DNA from: Pseudomonas sp. TTU2014-080ASC
Lineage (GTDB): Bacteria; Pseudomonadota; Gammaproteobacteria; Pseudomonadales; Pseudomonadaceae
NCBI RefSeq assembly: GCF_001446935.1
Contig: NZ_LKKK01000011.1
Span: 372,001-436,000, forward strand
Reading direction: 5' to 3'
DNA length: 64,000 nt
The position numbers and the translations under genes are program-made. Below are positions 54,507 to 63,909 of this stretch, piece after piece. Below the pieces are notes generated by a model. The model was not told where the DNA came from, made no database searches, and saw only the letters and a list, made by a program, of their open reading frames with translations. The stretch's first letter is position 1. The number at the start of each line of letters is the position of its first letter.

Positions 54507-55457
54507 GTGCGCTTCTATCCTCTTGTAATCCTTAGCCTGCTGGCCAGCCAGGCCGCCAATGCCATCAGTTTCCAGACGCGTCTGGAGAAGGTGGAGTGGA
54601 AGGTTGAAGGTGACAAGTTTGAGTGCCGATTGTCTCAGCCTATCGCCAATTTTGGCTCCGGCGTGTTTGTGCGTCGCGCCGGTGAGCAGGCCACCTTTAC
54701 TCTGGAAACTCAGGAGCGCTGGCTTGGCGCAGGCCAGGCTACATTGTTGGCAGCCGCCGCACCGTGGCAGCCGGGCAGAGGCGATATCAACTTGGGGGCG
54801 GTCAGCGTTAATGGCGTGCCGGGCGTCTTTAACAGTTCTCAAGAGCAGGGCACGAGGCTGTTGACGGGGCTGCTCGAGGGGCGCAGCCCAGTGGTACGTC
54901 ACCGTACGGCGGCGGGGCGCGACCCGATCGAAGTGCGTCTGCTACCAGTAAAGTTCGGCGATGCTTATCAGGAGTATCTGGCGTGCACGGCCAAGTTGCT
55001 GCCAGTCAATTTTGATCAGATTCGAAAAACCCAGGTTGGCTTTCCCGGCGGGGGCATTGACCTTGAGCCGCTGGCGATGGCCAAGCTGGATATCATCCTC
55101 GACTTCATCAAAGCCGACCCGACTGTTAACCGCATCCAGCTGGATGGCCACGCCGACAACAGCGGCAATCGCCTGACCAATCGAGACATGTCGCGCCGTC
55201 GAGCACTGGCGGTGATGGAGTACCTGAAAGCGCGGGGCTTCCCAGAGGAGCAGATTACCGTTCGTTTTCACGGTGAGCGCTACCCGGTAGTGCCCAATAA
55301 CAGCGCAGCTAACCGTGCGAAAAACCGCCGGGTGACACTGCTGCTGGAGCGCGTGCCGGAGGCTGAGGTGGCACCGCAACCACAGGCAGCTCCTGAGTCT
55401 GCCCCGGCAGCAGAAGAGGCAGCTCCTACTTCAACCTCGGAAGCAAAACCGGTTTAG
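54507..55457 (+). CDS. motY: MotY-type flagellar motor protein, OmpA C-terminal domain
   Basis: 316 residues; the frame begins with GTG GTG at 54504 and 54507, and GGAG 54497-54500 favours the second. Signal peptide [20 protein letters not shown]. The N-terminal beta-barrel-like domain (residues about 20-155) and the OmpA-type peptidoglycan-binding domain (about 185-290, [31 protein letters not shown]) are in the MotY order. A Pro/Ala/Glu tail follows. MotY forms the T ring around the flagellar motor and supports stator function. Its P. aeruginosa counterpart sits in the same place between pyrC and argG. Confidence 0.9.
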   Translation: MRFYPLVILSLLASQAANAISFQTRLEKVEWKVEGDKFECRLSQPIANFGSGVFVRRAGEQATFTLETQERWLGAGQATLLAAAAPWQPGRGDINLGAVSVNGVPGVFNSSQEQGTRLLTGLLEGRSPVVRHRTAAGRDPIEVRLLPVKFGDAYQEYLACTAKLLPVNFDQIRKTQVGFPGGGIDLEPLAMAKLDIILDFIKADPTVNRIQLDGHADNSGNRLTNRDMSRRRALAVMEYLKARGFPEEQITVRFHGERYPVVPNNSAANRAKNRRVTLLLERVPEAEVAPQPQAAPESAPAAEEAAPTSTSEAKPV

Positions 55458-55569
55458 TGGTCGGAATATCCGTCGCCTGACCGTCTTAAGCTGTCGCGCC
55501 ACTGTAAATCAGACGGTTACAGCAGTAGAATCGTTGGTTTTCCCGCACACCCCCCGTGGAGTTGATGGC

Positions 55570-56790
55570 ATGGCCGACGTTAAAAAGGTAGTCCTCGCAT
55601 ATTCCGGTGGCCTGGACACTTCGGTGATTCTCAAATGGCTGCAAGATACCTACAACTGTGAAGTCGTAACCTTCACTGCTGACCTTGGCCAAGGTGAAGA
55701 AGTTGAGCCGGCGCGCGCCAAAGCCCAAGCAATGGGCGTTAAGGAAATCTACATCGATGACCTGCGCGAAGAGTTCGTGCGTGATTTCGTCTTCCCGATG
55801 TTCCGCGCCAACACTATTTATGAAGGCGAATACCTGCTGGGCACCTCTATCGCGCGCCCGCTGATCGCCAAACGTTTGATCGAAATTGCTAACGAAACTG
55901 GCGCTGACGCCATTTCCCACGGCGCAACTGGTAAAGGTAACGACCAGGTTCGCTTCGAGCTGGGTGCCTATGCACTGAAGCCGGGCGTACAAGTAATCGC
56001 ACCGTGGCGTGAGTGGGATCTGACTTCCCGCGAAACCCTGATGGCCTACGCTGAAAAAGCCAATATCCCGGTTGATTTCAACAAGGCTGGCAAAAAGTCC
56101 CCGTACTCTATGGACGCCAACCTGCTGCACATCTCCTATGAAGGCGGCGTGCTGGAAGACACTTGGACCGAGCACGAAGAAGACATGTGGCGTTGGACCA
56201 AGTCTCCGGAAAACGCTCCGGATACCCCGACCTACATCGAGCTGACCTACCGTAAAGGCGACATCGTTGCCATCGACGGCAAAGAAATGACTCCGGCAGC
56301 CGTACTGACCGAACTGAACCGCATTGGCGGCGAGAACGGTATCGGTCGTCTGGACATCGTTGAAAACCGTTACGTGGGCATGAAGTCCCGTGGCTGCTAC
56401 GAAACTCCTGGCGGCACCATCATGCTGCGCGCTCACCGCGCCATCGAGTCCATCACTCTGGACCGCGAAGTCGCTCACCTGAAAGACGAGCTGATGCCGA
56501 AATACGCCAGCCTGATCTACAACGGTTACTGGTGGAGCCCTGAGCGTCAGATGCTGCAGCAGATGATCGACGCTTCCCAAGCTACAGTGAACGGCGTTGT
56601 TCGACTGAAGCTGTACAAAGGTAACGTGATCGTTGTTGGTCGTAAGTCCGACGACAGCCTGTTCGACACCCGTATCTCGACGTTCGAAGACGATGCCGGT
56701 GCGTACGATCAGAAAGATGCAGCGGGCTTTATCAAGCTCAACGCCCTGCGTCTGCGTATTGCTGCTAACAAAGGCCGCTCGCCGCTGTAA
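55570..56790 (+). CDS. argG: Argininosuccinate synthase
   Basis: 406 residues from ATG 55570 (MADVKKVV) with GTGGAG upstream; the frame is open further upstream. The PP-loop AYSGGLDTS is at 10-18, with the family motifs [13 protein letters not shown] and [17 protein letters not shown]. It ligates citrulline and aspartate using ATP in arginine synthesis. It is the shorter (about 400-residue) bacterial type. Confidence 0.98.
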   Translation: MADVKKVVLAYSGGLDTSVILKWLQDTYNCEVVTFTADLGQGEEVEPARAKAQAMGVKEIYIDDLREEFVRDFVFPMFRANTIYEGEYLLGTSIARPLIAKRLIEIANETGADAISHGATGKGNDQVRFELGAYALKPGVQVIAPWREWDLTSRETLMAYAEKANIPVDFNKAGKKSPYSMDANLLHISYEGGVLEDTWTEHEEDMWRWTKSPENAPDTPTYIELTYRKGDIVAIDGKEMTPAAVLTELNRIGGENGIGRLDIVENRYVGMKSRGCYETPGGTIMLRAHRAIESITLDREVAHLKDELMPKYASLIYNGYWWSPERQMLQQMIDASQATVNGVVRLKLYKGNVIVVGRKSDDSLFDTRISTFEDDAGAYDQKDAAGFIKLNALRLRIAANKGRSPL

Positions 56791-56927
56791 GGTGCTACTC
56801 AAAACTACCTGCGTCGTCATCGCCGCGTTAAAAACAGCCTCAAAATGCTCATTTACCATTTGTAAACTGCGCTTTTTCGGCTGTTTTGCCTTGCGCTGAC
56901 TTCCTCGGCTACGTTTTTAGATGCACC
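56791..56927. repeat. 137-bp imperfect palindromic intergenic element
   Basis: It begins directly after the argG stop. Terminal arms GGTGC (56791-56795)/GCACC (56923-56927) continue as related sequence inward. AAAACAGCC (56831-56839) pairs with GGCTGTTTT (56879-56887), and the centre has TTTAC/GTAAA. The whole can fold into one long interrupted hairpin and looks like a dispersed non-autonomous (MITE/REP-like) repeat; copies elsewhere cannot be checked here. Confidence 0.55.
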
Positions 56928-56951
56928 TTCTAAGCGACCTTTGCAGTCAAG

Positions 56952-56977
56952 AACGGGCCTTCGGGCCCGTTTTTTAT
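56952..56977 (+). terminator. UUCG-loop terminator after argG
   Basis: Perfect 8-bp stem AACGGGCC/GGCCCGTT with TTCG tetraloop and T-run. Confidence 0.95.
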
Positions 56978-57052
56978 CAGCGCTGAAAAAGTGCTCTGGT
57001 AACATAAGCGCCTTTAAGATGCGCACCGATGCATCGCTTGAGGAGACAAATG

Positions 57053-57445
57053 ATGAGACTGCTGCATACCATGCTGCGTGTGGGCGATATGGATCGCTCC
57101 ATCGAGTTTTACACTGAAGTGCTGGGCATGACTCTGTTGCGCCGCAAAGACTACCCGGAAGGCAAATTCACCCTGGCGTTTGTCGGTTACGGTGACGAAG
57201 CCAACAACAGCGTGATCGAACTGACCCACAACTGGGGCGTAGAAAGCTACGAGCTGGGTACTGGCTACGGCCATATCGCGCTGGAAGTTGAAGACGTCTA
57301 CAAAGCCTGTGAAGACATCCGCGCCCGTGGCGGCAAGATCACCCGCGAAGCCGGCCCGATGATGCACGGCTCCAGCATTCTGGCCTTCGTTGAAGACCCG
57401 GATGGCTACAAAATCGAGCTGCTGTCGCCTTCGCGCAAAGACTAA
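57053..57445 (+). CDS. gloA: Lactoylglutathione lyase (glyoxalase I)
   Basis: 130 residues from ATG 57053 (MRLLHTML), 7 nt after AGGAG; an ATG one codon earlier is possible. Metal ligands His5, Glu56, His74 and Glu122 match those of E. coli GloA exactly. It converts the methylglyoxal-glutathione hemithioacetal to S-lactoylglutathione in the cytoplasm. The short-loop form suggests the nickel/cobalt-activated class. Confidence 0.97.
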   Translation: MRLLHTMLRVGDMDRSIEFYTEVLGMTLLRRKDYPEGKFTLAFVGYGDEANNSVIELTHNWGVESYELGTGYGHIALEVEDVYKACEDIRARGGKITREAGPMMHGSSILAFVEDPDGYKIELLSPSRKD

Positions 57446-57555
57446 GGCGCAGTGTGCAGAGGCTGGCCGCTCGTGACTTGCCTCTGCAAAACGCTTTTTT
57501 AAAAGCGGCTAAGTTGGCGTTAGCTGGGTGGTCGTTTGTCTATAAGGATATGGAC

Positions 57556-58062
57556 ATGAGCACAGTGGAAATTCGTCACAGCGAGCCCGAGGATTACCTC
57601 GCCTATCATAGGATCTTGGCCCATCCGCTTGTATACAGGGATACCTTGCAGATCCCTTTCCCATCTCTGGATCTGTGGTCAAAAAAGACTAAAGAATTGC
57701 CTGTTGGTATGCACAGGCTGGTGGCTTGCGTTGATGAGGGAGTGGTGGGGTTCCTGCATGTTGAAGTAAAGCAGGCCGCACGACGTCATCATGCCGCAGA
57801 GTTCGCTATAGCTGTTGATCCGGCTCACTTTGGTCAAGGCGTTGGCAGTGCGCTGATGACTGCCATGATCGACGTCTGCGACAACTGGCTGAACCTGCAC
57901 CGCATTGAGCTTACGGTGTTTGTTGATAATGCCGCAGCAATTGCGCTTTATCGCAAGTTCGGCTTTGAAATCGAAGGCACCAGCCGCGATTTCGCCTTTC
58001 GCGAAGGTCGTTATGTCGATGTGCACCATATGGGCCGGATCAGGCCTGACGTTCAAAAATAG
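57556..58062 (+). CDS. GNAT-family N-acetyltransferase
   Basis: 168 residues from ATG 57556 (MSTVEIRHSEPEDYLAY), 7 nt after AAGGA; ATG 57550 is too close to that site. The acetyl-CoA motif is HFGQGVGSALMTAMIDVC, followed by HRIELTVFVDNAAAIALYRKFGFEIEGTSRDFAFREG. It resembles the RimJ/SpeG/YhhY-like group, in which amines or amino acids are acetylated. No partner in context; a terminator follows. Confidence 0.9.
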   Translation: MSTVEIRHSEPEDYLAYHRILAHPLVYRDTLQIPFPSLDLWSKKTKELPVGMHRLVACVDEGVVGFLHVEVKQAARRHHAAEFAIAVDPAHFGQGVGSALMTAMIDVCDNWLNLHRIELTVFVDNAAAIALYRKFGFEIEGTSRDFAFREGRYVDVHHMGRIRPDVQK

Positions 58063-58124
58063 TCCGCCCTTTGGTAACGGAGAGCAGCAAGGTTAATTCG
58101 CTGACTTGTCCTGATTAGGCAAAG

Positions 58125-58152
58125 AAAAGGCCCTGTATATGCGGGGCTTTTT
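58125..58152 (+). terminator. Terminator after the second GNAT gene
   Basis: AAAAGGCCCTG/CGGGGCTTTTT (11 bp with two wobbles), loop TATATG, ending in a T-run. Confidence 0.8.
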
Positions 58153-58273
58153 GCTATCTGGCAGATTGCCCCATCGCAGTTCTGCGAGCCGATAACTATA
58201 GAAACAGATAAACCTGTACAATTTATATTTTATGTATAGATTTATCTTGTTTTCAGTCGAAGCGGACAGTCTT

Positions 58274-58819
58274 ATGCCTCGTCATTATCGCTCGCCCTTC
58301 ATGCTGCTGGTTTGGTTGCTGTTGATCTGCACACAGAGTCATGCGGATTGGCGCCAGGATGTGCCTGAGTCGCGTCAGCTTGGTGGTGGTGAGCTGCGCG
58401 TGTTTGGTTTCTCCATCTATAAGGCTGAGTTGTGGAGCGAGGCACGCAGCGCTGATTCGCTGCTGTCCTTTCAGCAGCCTTTTGCCCTGCAACTCACCTA
58501 TAGCCGATCAATCAGCGCAGATGATTTGGTCGCAACCAGTGTTAAGGAAATTCGCCGTCTGCGTGGTGCTGTAGTCGAACCTATGCGGTTAGACGACTGG
58601 GCCCGTGAGATGCATCAGGCTTTTGTCGATGTAGCCGAGGGCGATCGCATTACCGGTGTTTACCTGCCCGGACTAGGGGTGCGTTTCTATGCAGGTGATT
58701 CTTTAAGGCACGAAGTGAAGGATGAAGCGTTCGCCCGTGCCTTTTTCTCAATCTGGCTGGATCCACAAACCCGCAACCCAGAGTTGCGGGACCGGCTTAT
58801 TGGTGCTGTAGAACCCTGA
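58274..58819 (+). CDS. Chalcone-isomerase-like secreted protein
   Basis: 181 residues from ATG 58274 (MPRHYRSPFMLLVWLLLICTQ), giving a signal peptide ending at SHA/DWRQD; an in-frame ATG at 58232 is also possible. The chalcone-isomerase-like fold is suggested by LGGGELRVFGFSIYKAELWS, LQLTYSRSISADDLVATSVKEIRRL and ITGVYLPGLGVRFYAGD. These periplasmic proteins probably bind fatty acids or similar ligands rather than act on flavonoids. In pseudomonads it is found with the DUF3833 and CFA-like genes that follow, so a role in modified-lipid handling is inferred. Confidence 0.82.
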   Translation: MPRHYRSPFMLLVWLLLICTQSHADWRQDVPESRQLGGGELRVFGFSIYKAELWSEARSADSLLSFQQPFALQLTYSRSISADDLVATSVKEIRRLRGAVVEPMRLDDWAREMHQAFVDVAEGDRITGVYLPGLGVRFYAGDSLRHEVKDEAFARAFFSIWLDPQTRNPELRDRLIGAVEP

Positions 58820-58834
58820 TAGCGAGGAGTAAGC

Positions 58835-59359
58835 ATGTTCAGAGTCCTGATGTTGTCGTTATGTGTGCTGTTAAGCAGTTGTACGCAGGTGGATGTGAAC
58901 ACCTACAAGGACGAGGAGCCGAAACTGGATCTGCGCGCATTTTTCACCGGTGAAGTCGAAGCATGGGGCATGTTCCAGAAACGCTCCGGCGAAGTGGTCA
59001 AACGCTTTCATGTCGATATCAAGGGTTATCAGCAAGGTGACGATCTGATTCTCGACGAGTCCTTCTCTTACAGTGATGGCACCCAGCAGAAGCGTGTGTG
59101 GACTTTGTCGCCAAAGGCTTCCGGACAGTGGCGCGGCACAGCTGCGGATGTGGTCGGTGAGGCTGAGGGAGAGGTTGCTGGCAATGCCCTGCGCTGGCGC
59201 TACGTGTTGAGCTTGCCGGTAGACGATCAGGTGTATGAGGTTCACCTGGATGATTGGATGTACCTGCTGGATGAGAAGACCATGGTCAACCGATCCTTTA
59301 TGAGCAAGTTCGGAATTGAAGTGGGGCAGGTCACCTTGTTTTTCCGCAAGAAAACTTAG
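58835..59359 (+). CDS. DUF3833 family lipoprotein
   Basis: 174 residues. Lipobox LLSSC with the lipidated Cys16. Family segments KLDLRAFFTGEVEAWGMFQKRSGEVVKRFHVDIKG and DDWMYLLDEKTMVNRSFMSKFGIEVG are diagnostic. It is likely an envelope lipid-binding lipoprotein. Starts 16 bp after the chalcone-isomerase-like gene behind GCGAGGAG. It ends tail-to-tail with the DUF2878 gene, 1 bp apart. Confidence 0.9.
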   Translation: MFRVLMLSLCVLLSSCTQVDVNTYKDEEPKLDLRAFFTGEVEAWGMFQKRSGEVVKRFHVDIKGYQQGDDLILDESFSYSDGTQQKRVWTLSPKASGQWRGTAADVVGEAEGEVAGNALRWRYVLSLPVDDQVYEVHLDDWMYLLDEKTMVNRSFMSKFGIEVGQVTLFFRKKT

Positions 59360-59360
59360 C

Positions 59361-59864
59361 TCATCTTGGGGTTTTTGCTGCCAGACGATGCAAGGCTGGC
59401 AGCAAGACAGCCCAGATAAGCGCCAGCAGCTCTAGGCTCAATGGCTCACCCAGAGGCAGTCCGACGTCTGCCAGGCGTGCCCCAGCCAGATAAGACAATG
59501 GGCCGCAACAGGCGCCCAGTACGCAGCATAGCCACAGTGGCCGGGCCGACCATGCCATGCTGTATCTGAGGGTGCTGGCAAACAGCAGCCAAAGCAACAT
59601 GAGCCAGATGGGCAGGATCGCTCTGCTGCCAAAGTCGAAAAGCCCTGCGTGCATCAGAGCGCTGTCCACAATCCATCCGGCAGCCGCCACGCGCAGTATC
59701 ACTGCACAGTCCTCCCGGCGGTTCTCAGCAACCGCAAGCAGGTGTATACCCAGGCATAGCACGGCAACGATTAGCCACGCCGGCTGGTTGGCACCAAATA
59801 CGCAGGCCAGCCAGCCGAGCTGGAACAGCCCGGCATTGAGGAACAGTCGTTTGCGGGGGCTCAC
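59361..59864 (-). CDS. DUF2878 family membrane protein
   Basis: 167 residues from GTG 59864 (SPRKRLFLNAGLFQLGWL), which overlaps the CFA-synthase stop as GTGA; a longer frame would run deep inside that gene. Five or so hydrophobic helices cover nearly the whole protein. The function is unknown. It is the last gene of the lipid-modification operon. Confidence 0.85.
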   Translation of the reverse strand: MSPRKRLFLNAGLFQLGWLACVFGANQPAWLIVAVLCLGIHLLAVAENRREDCAVILRVAAAGWIVDSALMHAGLFDFGSRAILPIWLMLLWLLFASTLRYSMAWSARPLWLCCVLGACCGPLSYLAGARLADVGLPLGEPLSLELLALIWAVLLPALHRLAAKTPR

Positions 59865-61129
59865 GCACTGATCCCAAATGGCTGCGGACGCGCGCCGGGC
59901 TTGGCCAGTAACAGGTGAGCGGTGCCGATGCTGCGCTCGATAAAGCCGCCTTCGCAGTAGCAGAAGTAGAATTCCCACAGGCGATAGAAGGTTTCGTCGT
60001 AGCCGAGGCCTTCCAGCGTGTTGCGGCTGCGGCGCAGGTTCTCGTGCCAGTGGCGCAGTGTTCGCGCATAGTGCAGGCCGAAATCTTCCATGTGGTGCAG
60101 GTTCATATCCGTGTGCGTGTTAATGCAGTTGAGCATGGCCGTCACGGATGGAAGTGCACCGCCAGGGAAGATATGGCGCTGAATAAAATCGACAGATTTC
60201 TTAGCCTGTTCATAGCGCTGATCGCGGATGGTGATGGCTTGCAGCAGCATCAGGCCGCCGTCTTTGAGCAGACGACTGCACTGCTTGAAATAGGTGGGCA
60301 GAAACCGGTGGCCCACCGCCTCAATCATTTCGATGGAGACGAGTTTGTCGTACTGGCCTTTAAGGTCTCGGTAGTCCTCAAGCAGCAGGGTGATGCGGTC
60401 CTGCAGGCCCTGTTCCTCGATGCGTTTCTGGGTGTAGGCGTACTGCTCACGGGATAGGGTGGTTGTGGTCACCTTGCAGCCATAATGCGTAGCGGCATAC
60501 AGCGCCATGCTGCCCCAGCCTGTTCCGATCTCCAGCAAGTGGTCAGTGGGCTTCAGATCAAGCTTCTGACAGATGCGCTCCAGCTTGTTCAGTTGCGCCT
60601 GTTCCAGTGTGTCATCGGGGCTACGGAAGATGGCCGAGGAGTACATCATGGTTGGGTCCAGCAACTGTTCGAAGAGGGCATTGCCCAGGTCGTAGTGGGC
60701 CGAAATGTTGCGTCGGGAACCATCACGGGTATTGCGGTTGAGCCAGTGCAGGGCTTTGATGATCGGCCGGCGCAAACGGGCGAGGCCGTTTTCAACGCCA
60801 TCCAGCAGGTCGAGATTGGCTGCAAACAGCCTGATCACCTGGGTCAGGTCCGGGCTACTCCAGTAGCCTTGTACATAGGCTTCTCCTGCGCCGATGGAGC
60901 CATTGCCGGCCACCATCGACCAGAACGCGCTGTGTTGCACGCTCAACTCAGCCTTCAGTGCAGAGGCCTTGTCACCGAAGTTCAGGGTTTCGCCTTCCGA
61001 ATGGATCAGTAAGTGGCCATGGTGCAGCCTACTGAGCTGACGCAGTACGAGTTGCTTCAGCAGCCGAGTGCTTACAGTGGCGGAACTGGCGCTGCTGGTG
61101 GCCGCAGGGTTCAAGCTAGGGTTGTTCAT
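59861..61129 (-). CDS. Cyclopropane-fatty-acid-synthase-type methyltransferase
   Basis: 422 residues. SAM-binding motif LLEIGTGWGS is at 198-207, preceded by ISAHYDLGN and MMYSSAIF, with later segments IEMIEAVGHRFLPTYF and FPGGALPS typical of CFA synthases. It methylates double bonds in membrane phospholipid acyl chains. It is not necessarily the main CfaA: with the flanking SDR, FAD oxidoreductase and DUF1365 genes it may make a modified (e.g. furan-type or methylated) fatty acid. Start overlaps DUF1365 by 14 bp. Confidence 0.92.
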   Translation of the reverse strand: MNNPSLNPAATSSASSATVSTRLLKQLVLRQLSRLHHGHLLIHSEGETLNFGDKASALKAELSVQHSAFWSMVAGNGSIGAGEAYVQGYWSSPDLTQVIRLFAANLDLLDGVENGLARLRRPIIKALHWLNRNTRDGSRRNISAHYDLGNALFEQLLDPTMMYSSAIFRSPDDTLEQAQLNKLERICQKLDLKPTDHLLEIGTGWGSMALYAATHYGCKVTTTTLSREQYAYTQKRIEEQGLQDRITLLLEDYRDLKGQYDKLVSIEMIEAVGHRFLPTYFKQCSRLLKDGGLMLLQAITIRDQRYEQAKKSVDFIQRHIFPGGALPSVTAMLNCINTHTDMNLHHMEDFGLHYARTLRHWHENLRRSRNTLEGLGYDETFYRLWEFYFCYCEGGFIERSIGTAHLLLAKPGARPQPFGISA

Positions 61130-61907
61130 GACGAGACTCCAGAGTGGCGGTACGGAAATGCCCGTTGGCGGCTTCGTGATTAAAAACAGGGGTGCGCTTG
61201 AGTAGCAGGCGCAAGGCTTGCCAGTAGATGGCGAGAAGGGTTTTGCCGGTCATCCAAGGGAAGGCGAGTAGATGCCGGTGCAGGCTTTGCCGGTTCAGCT
61301 CGGTGCGCTCAAGAGCCAGTCCTGCTTCAAAGATTTTTTGCTGGCCTTGCCAGTCCTGCATGGTGATTCGCAACTGGTCATCGGGCTGGCTGAAGCGCAT
61401 GCGGTATTCCAGATCCAGAGGCATAAAAGGCGAGACGTGAAAACTCTTCTGAACACGGTGCCGTGATTCACCTTCGGCATTGGCAGGCAGCACGTAGTGA
61501 TAACGCTCGCGCCACGGTGTGTTGCTGACCTCACAGAGCATGGCTGCGAGCTGTCCGGCCTCATCAAAGCAGTAAAAAATGCTCACCGGATTGAATGAAA
61601 GACCCCAGCTGCGGGGTTGGGTGAGCAGGCAAATTCGTCCTTTCGGTGGTGTGCCCAACGCTTCACTGAGGCATTGCTGAACAGCCTCGATCAGGGGGAT
61701 GCCCAGTTCAGTCAGGTGTGGCAAGTAGTCAGTTTCACGAAAGGAAAAGGGTGCCCAGCGTGACGAGCCCGCCAATGAGGTGAGGTTGAGGAGCTCCGCT
61801 TGTTCGGCCAAGTCCAGATACAGCATGCCGATGCGATAGCGAAAACTATGGGTACGGGGCTGCAGCCGCTGATGGCCGACCCAGCCGCTATACAGGGCGC
61901 TGTTCAC
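61116..61907 (-). CDS. DUF1365 family protein
   Basis: 263 residues from GTG 61907 (NSALYSGWVGHQRL), overlapping the stop of the FAD oxidoreductase as GTGA. Family features include HSFRYRIGMLYLDL, LLTQPRSWGLSFNPVSIFYCFD and KSFHVSPFMPLDLEY. DUF1365 genes are regularly placed between the FAD oxidoreductase and the CFA-like methyltransferase, so a step in lipid modification is likely, but the activity is unknown. Confidence 0.9.
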   Translation of the reverse strand: MNSALYSGWVGHQRLQPRTHSFRYRIGMLYLDLAEQAELLNLTSLAGSSRWAPFSFRETDYLPHLTELGIPLIEAVQQCLSEALGTPPKGRICLLTQPRSWGLSFNPVSIFYCFDEAGQLAAMLCEVSNTPWRERYHYVLPANAEGESRHRVQKSFHVSPFMPLDLEYRMRFSQPDDQLRITMQDWQGQQKIFEAGLALERTELNRQSLHRHLLAFPWMTGKTLLAIYWQALRLLLKRTPVFNHEAANGHFRTATLESRHEQP

Positions 61908-63151
61908 AGATATTCTCCGAACGCGGCAGCAACCCGTAAGGCGCTGACTACGCCGTCTTCGTGAAAACCATTGGCCCAATAGGCACCGCAGTAATAACTG
62001 TTGTGTACCCCTTGTATCTCGTTCCAGCGTGTCTGGGCCTTCAAGGCATCCAGGCTGTATTGAGGGTGCGCATATTGGAAGCTCCGCAGGATCTTGCTTG
62101 GTGCAATGGCCTGGGTCTGGTTGAGGCTGACGCAGAAGGTTGTATCGCTCTTGATGCCCTGCAGGATGTTCATGTTGTAGGTCACGGCAGCAGGCACTTT
62201 GTCAGAGCCGCTCAGGCGATAGTTCCAGCTGGCCCAGGCCAGACGGCGATCAGGTAGCAGGTGGGTGTCGGTGTGCAGAACCACGTCGTTTTCTGCATAG
62301 CGGATCGCCCGCAGAATTTCGTATTCGCTTTGTGAGGGGGGGCGCAGCAGGCGCAGGGCCTGGTCGCTGTGGCAGGCGAAGACGACCTTGTCGAAGCGTT
62401 CCGCTCCCCAGGCGCTGTTGATGACAACGCCATTGTTATCGCGTGCAACGCTGTAAACCGGGCAGAGCAGGCGGATGCGGTCATGGAAATTGGCACAAAG
62501 CGCCGGAATGTAACTGCGCGAACCGCCACAGACGACATGCCATTGCGGCCGGTCATTGACCGACAGCAGACCATGGTTTTTGCAGAAGCGTACGAAGAAT
62601 TGCAGGGGGAAGTTCTGCATATCAGCCATGGACATCGACCAGATGGCGGAGCCCATCGGAACGATGTAATGCTCGATAAAACGCTGCCCGTAGCCGTTGG
62701 CCTTGAGGTATTGGCCCAGGGTGGTGGTAGCCTCGATCCGCTCTTTGCTGAGGTCATCCAGAACGGCGCGGTTGAAACGGATGATATCCCGCAGCATGCC
62801 CCAGAATCCGGGAGACACCAGGTTGCTGCGCTGAGCGAACAGGCTGTTCAGATTGTTGCCGTTGTACTCGAAGCCGCTATGCGGTTCATGCACTGAGAAA
62901 CTCATCTCGGTCGGCTGTGAGGCCACCCCGAGCTGCTTGAGCAGGCGAATAAAGTTCGGGTACGTCCAGTCATTGAACACAATAAAACCGGTGTCGATTG
63001 CGTACGGGGTGCCAGCAACTTCAACATCCACGGTATGGGTGTGCCCGCCGATCCAGTTGTTACTTTCGAATACGTGAACCTCATGGTTGCGGCTGAGCAG
63101 ATAGGCGCAGGTTAGGCCTGAAATACCACTGCCGATAATGGCAATTTTCAT
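61904..63151 (-). CDS. FAD-dependent oxidoreductase (amine-oxidase/desaturase-like)
   Basis: 415 residues. The N-terminal Rossmann motif is IIGSGISGLTCAYLL, followed by VFESNNWIGGHTHTVDV. The fold is of the NAD(P)-binding Rossmann/amine-oxidase type related to carotene desaturases. It starts with a 4-bp overlap (ATGA) with the SDR gene. In the related Rhodobacter locus a flavoprotein of this kind is linked to unsaturated or furan fatty-acid formation; here that is inference. Confidence 0.9.
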   Translation of the reverse strand: MKIAIIGSGISGLTCAYLLSRNHEVHVFESNNWIGGHTHTVDVEVAGTPYAIDTGFIVFNDWTYPNFIRLLKQLGVASQPTEMSFSVHEPHSGFEYNGNNLNSLFAQRSNLVSPGFWGMLRDIIRFNRAVLDDLSKERIEATTTLGQYLKANGYGQRFIEHYIVPMGSAIWSMSMADMQNFPLQFFVRFCKNHGLLSVNDRPQWHVVCGGSRSYIPALCANFHDRIRLLCPVYSVARDNNGVVINSAWGAERFDKVVFACHSDQALRLLRPPSQSEYEILRAIRYAENDVVLHTDTHLLPDRRLAWASWNYRLSGSDKVPAAVTYNMNILQGIKSDTTFCVSLNQTQAIAPSKILRSFQYAHPQYSLDALKAQTRWNEIQGVHNSYYCGAYWANGFHEDGVVSALRVAAAFGEYL

Positions 63152-63909
63152 GACTGGTTATCCGTTGTGGGGCGGGACAAGTGTTTGCCTAGCTTGAGTT
63201 GCAGGCGTTTCGGCAAAAGCGCAAGCAGGCGCATTGCCGCGATAAATGGAGCGGGAAAGGCGACTTCCAGTGGCCGTCTGGCCAACTGTTTGAGAATGTG
63301 CGAGGCGGCTTTTTCCACGGGCCAGCGCATAGGCATCGGAAAGTCGTTTTTGCGTGTCAGTGGCGTATCGACAAAGCCAGGGCTGACGAGTGTTACGTCA
63401 ATTCCTTCTTCGGCCAGATCAATCCGCAGCGAGTCGAACAGATAGCGCATGGCAGCTTTGGAGGCACCGTAGGCTTCTGCTCTGGGCAGTGGCAGGTAGG
63501 TGACCGAACTGCAAACGGCGACCAGATGACCTTTGGGGGCGTTGCGCAGCAGAGGTAGCGCAGCCTCAACGCAGTAGGCTGCTGAGAACAGATTGGCGCG
63601 CATTACGCGCTCAATCATTGCCGCTTCAAAGTGGCTGGCTTCCAGGTATTCACAGGTCCCCGCGTTGAGGATGACCTGGTCCAGCGCGCCCCAACAGGCG
63701 CTGATCTGCAAACCGATGCGATTTACCTCTTGGGGGGCGGCCAAATCTCCTGCGACAACCAGAACTTGATTGGGGTATTCCTGTTTCAGACGCAGCAGGG
63801 GTTCAACCGTGCGGGCACTCACAGCCACCAGATGCCCTTGTTCAAGTAACTGGCTAGCCAGCTCCAAACCGATGCCACTGCTGGCACCTGTGATCCAGAT
63901 ACGGCTCAT
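63148..63909 (-). CDS. Short-chain dehydrogenase/reductase
   Basis: 253 residues. Cofactor motif TGASSGIG at 7-14, NAG at 82-84, catalytic Ser134/135, Tyr147 and Lys151 (YGASK). The C-terminus (about 185-253) is hydrophobic and basic, perhaps membrane-associated. It overlaps the upstream gene's stop (CTATGA) and the following flavoprotein gene by 4 bp each. The substrate is unknown; the operon suggests a lipid. Confidence 0.92.
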   Translation of the reverse strand: MSRIWITGASSGIGLELASQLLEQGHLVAVSARTVEPLLRLKQEYPNQVLVVAGDLAAPQEVNRIGLQISACWGALDQVILNAGTCEYLEASHFEAAMIERVMRANLFSAAYCVEAALPLLRNAPKGHLVAVCSSVTYLPLPRAEAYGASKAAMRYLFDSLRIDLAEEGIDVTLVSPGFVDTPLTRKNDFPMPMRWPVEKAASHILKQLARRPLEVAFPAPFIAAMRLLALLPKRLQLKLGKHLSRPTTDNQS

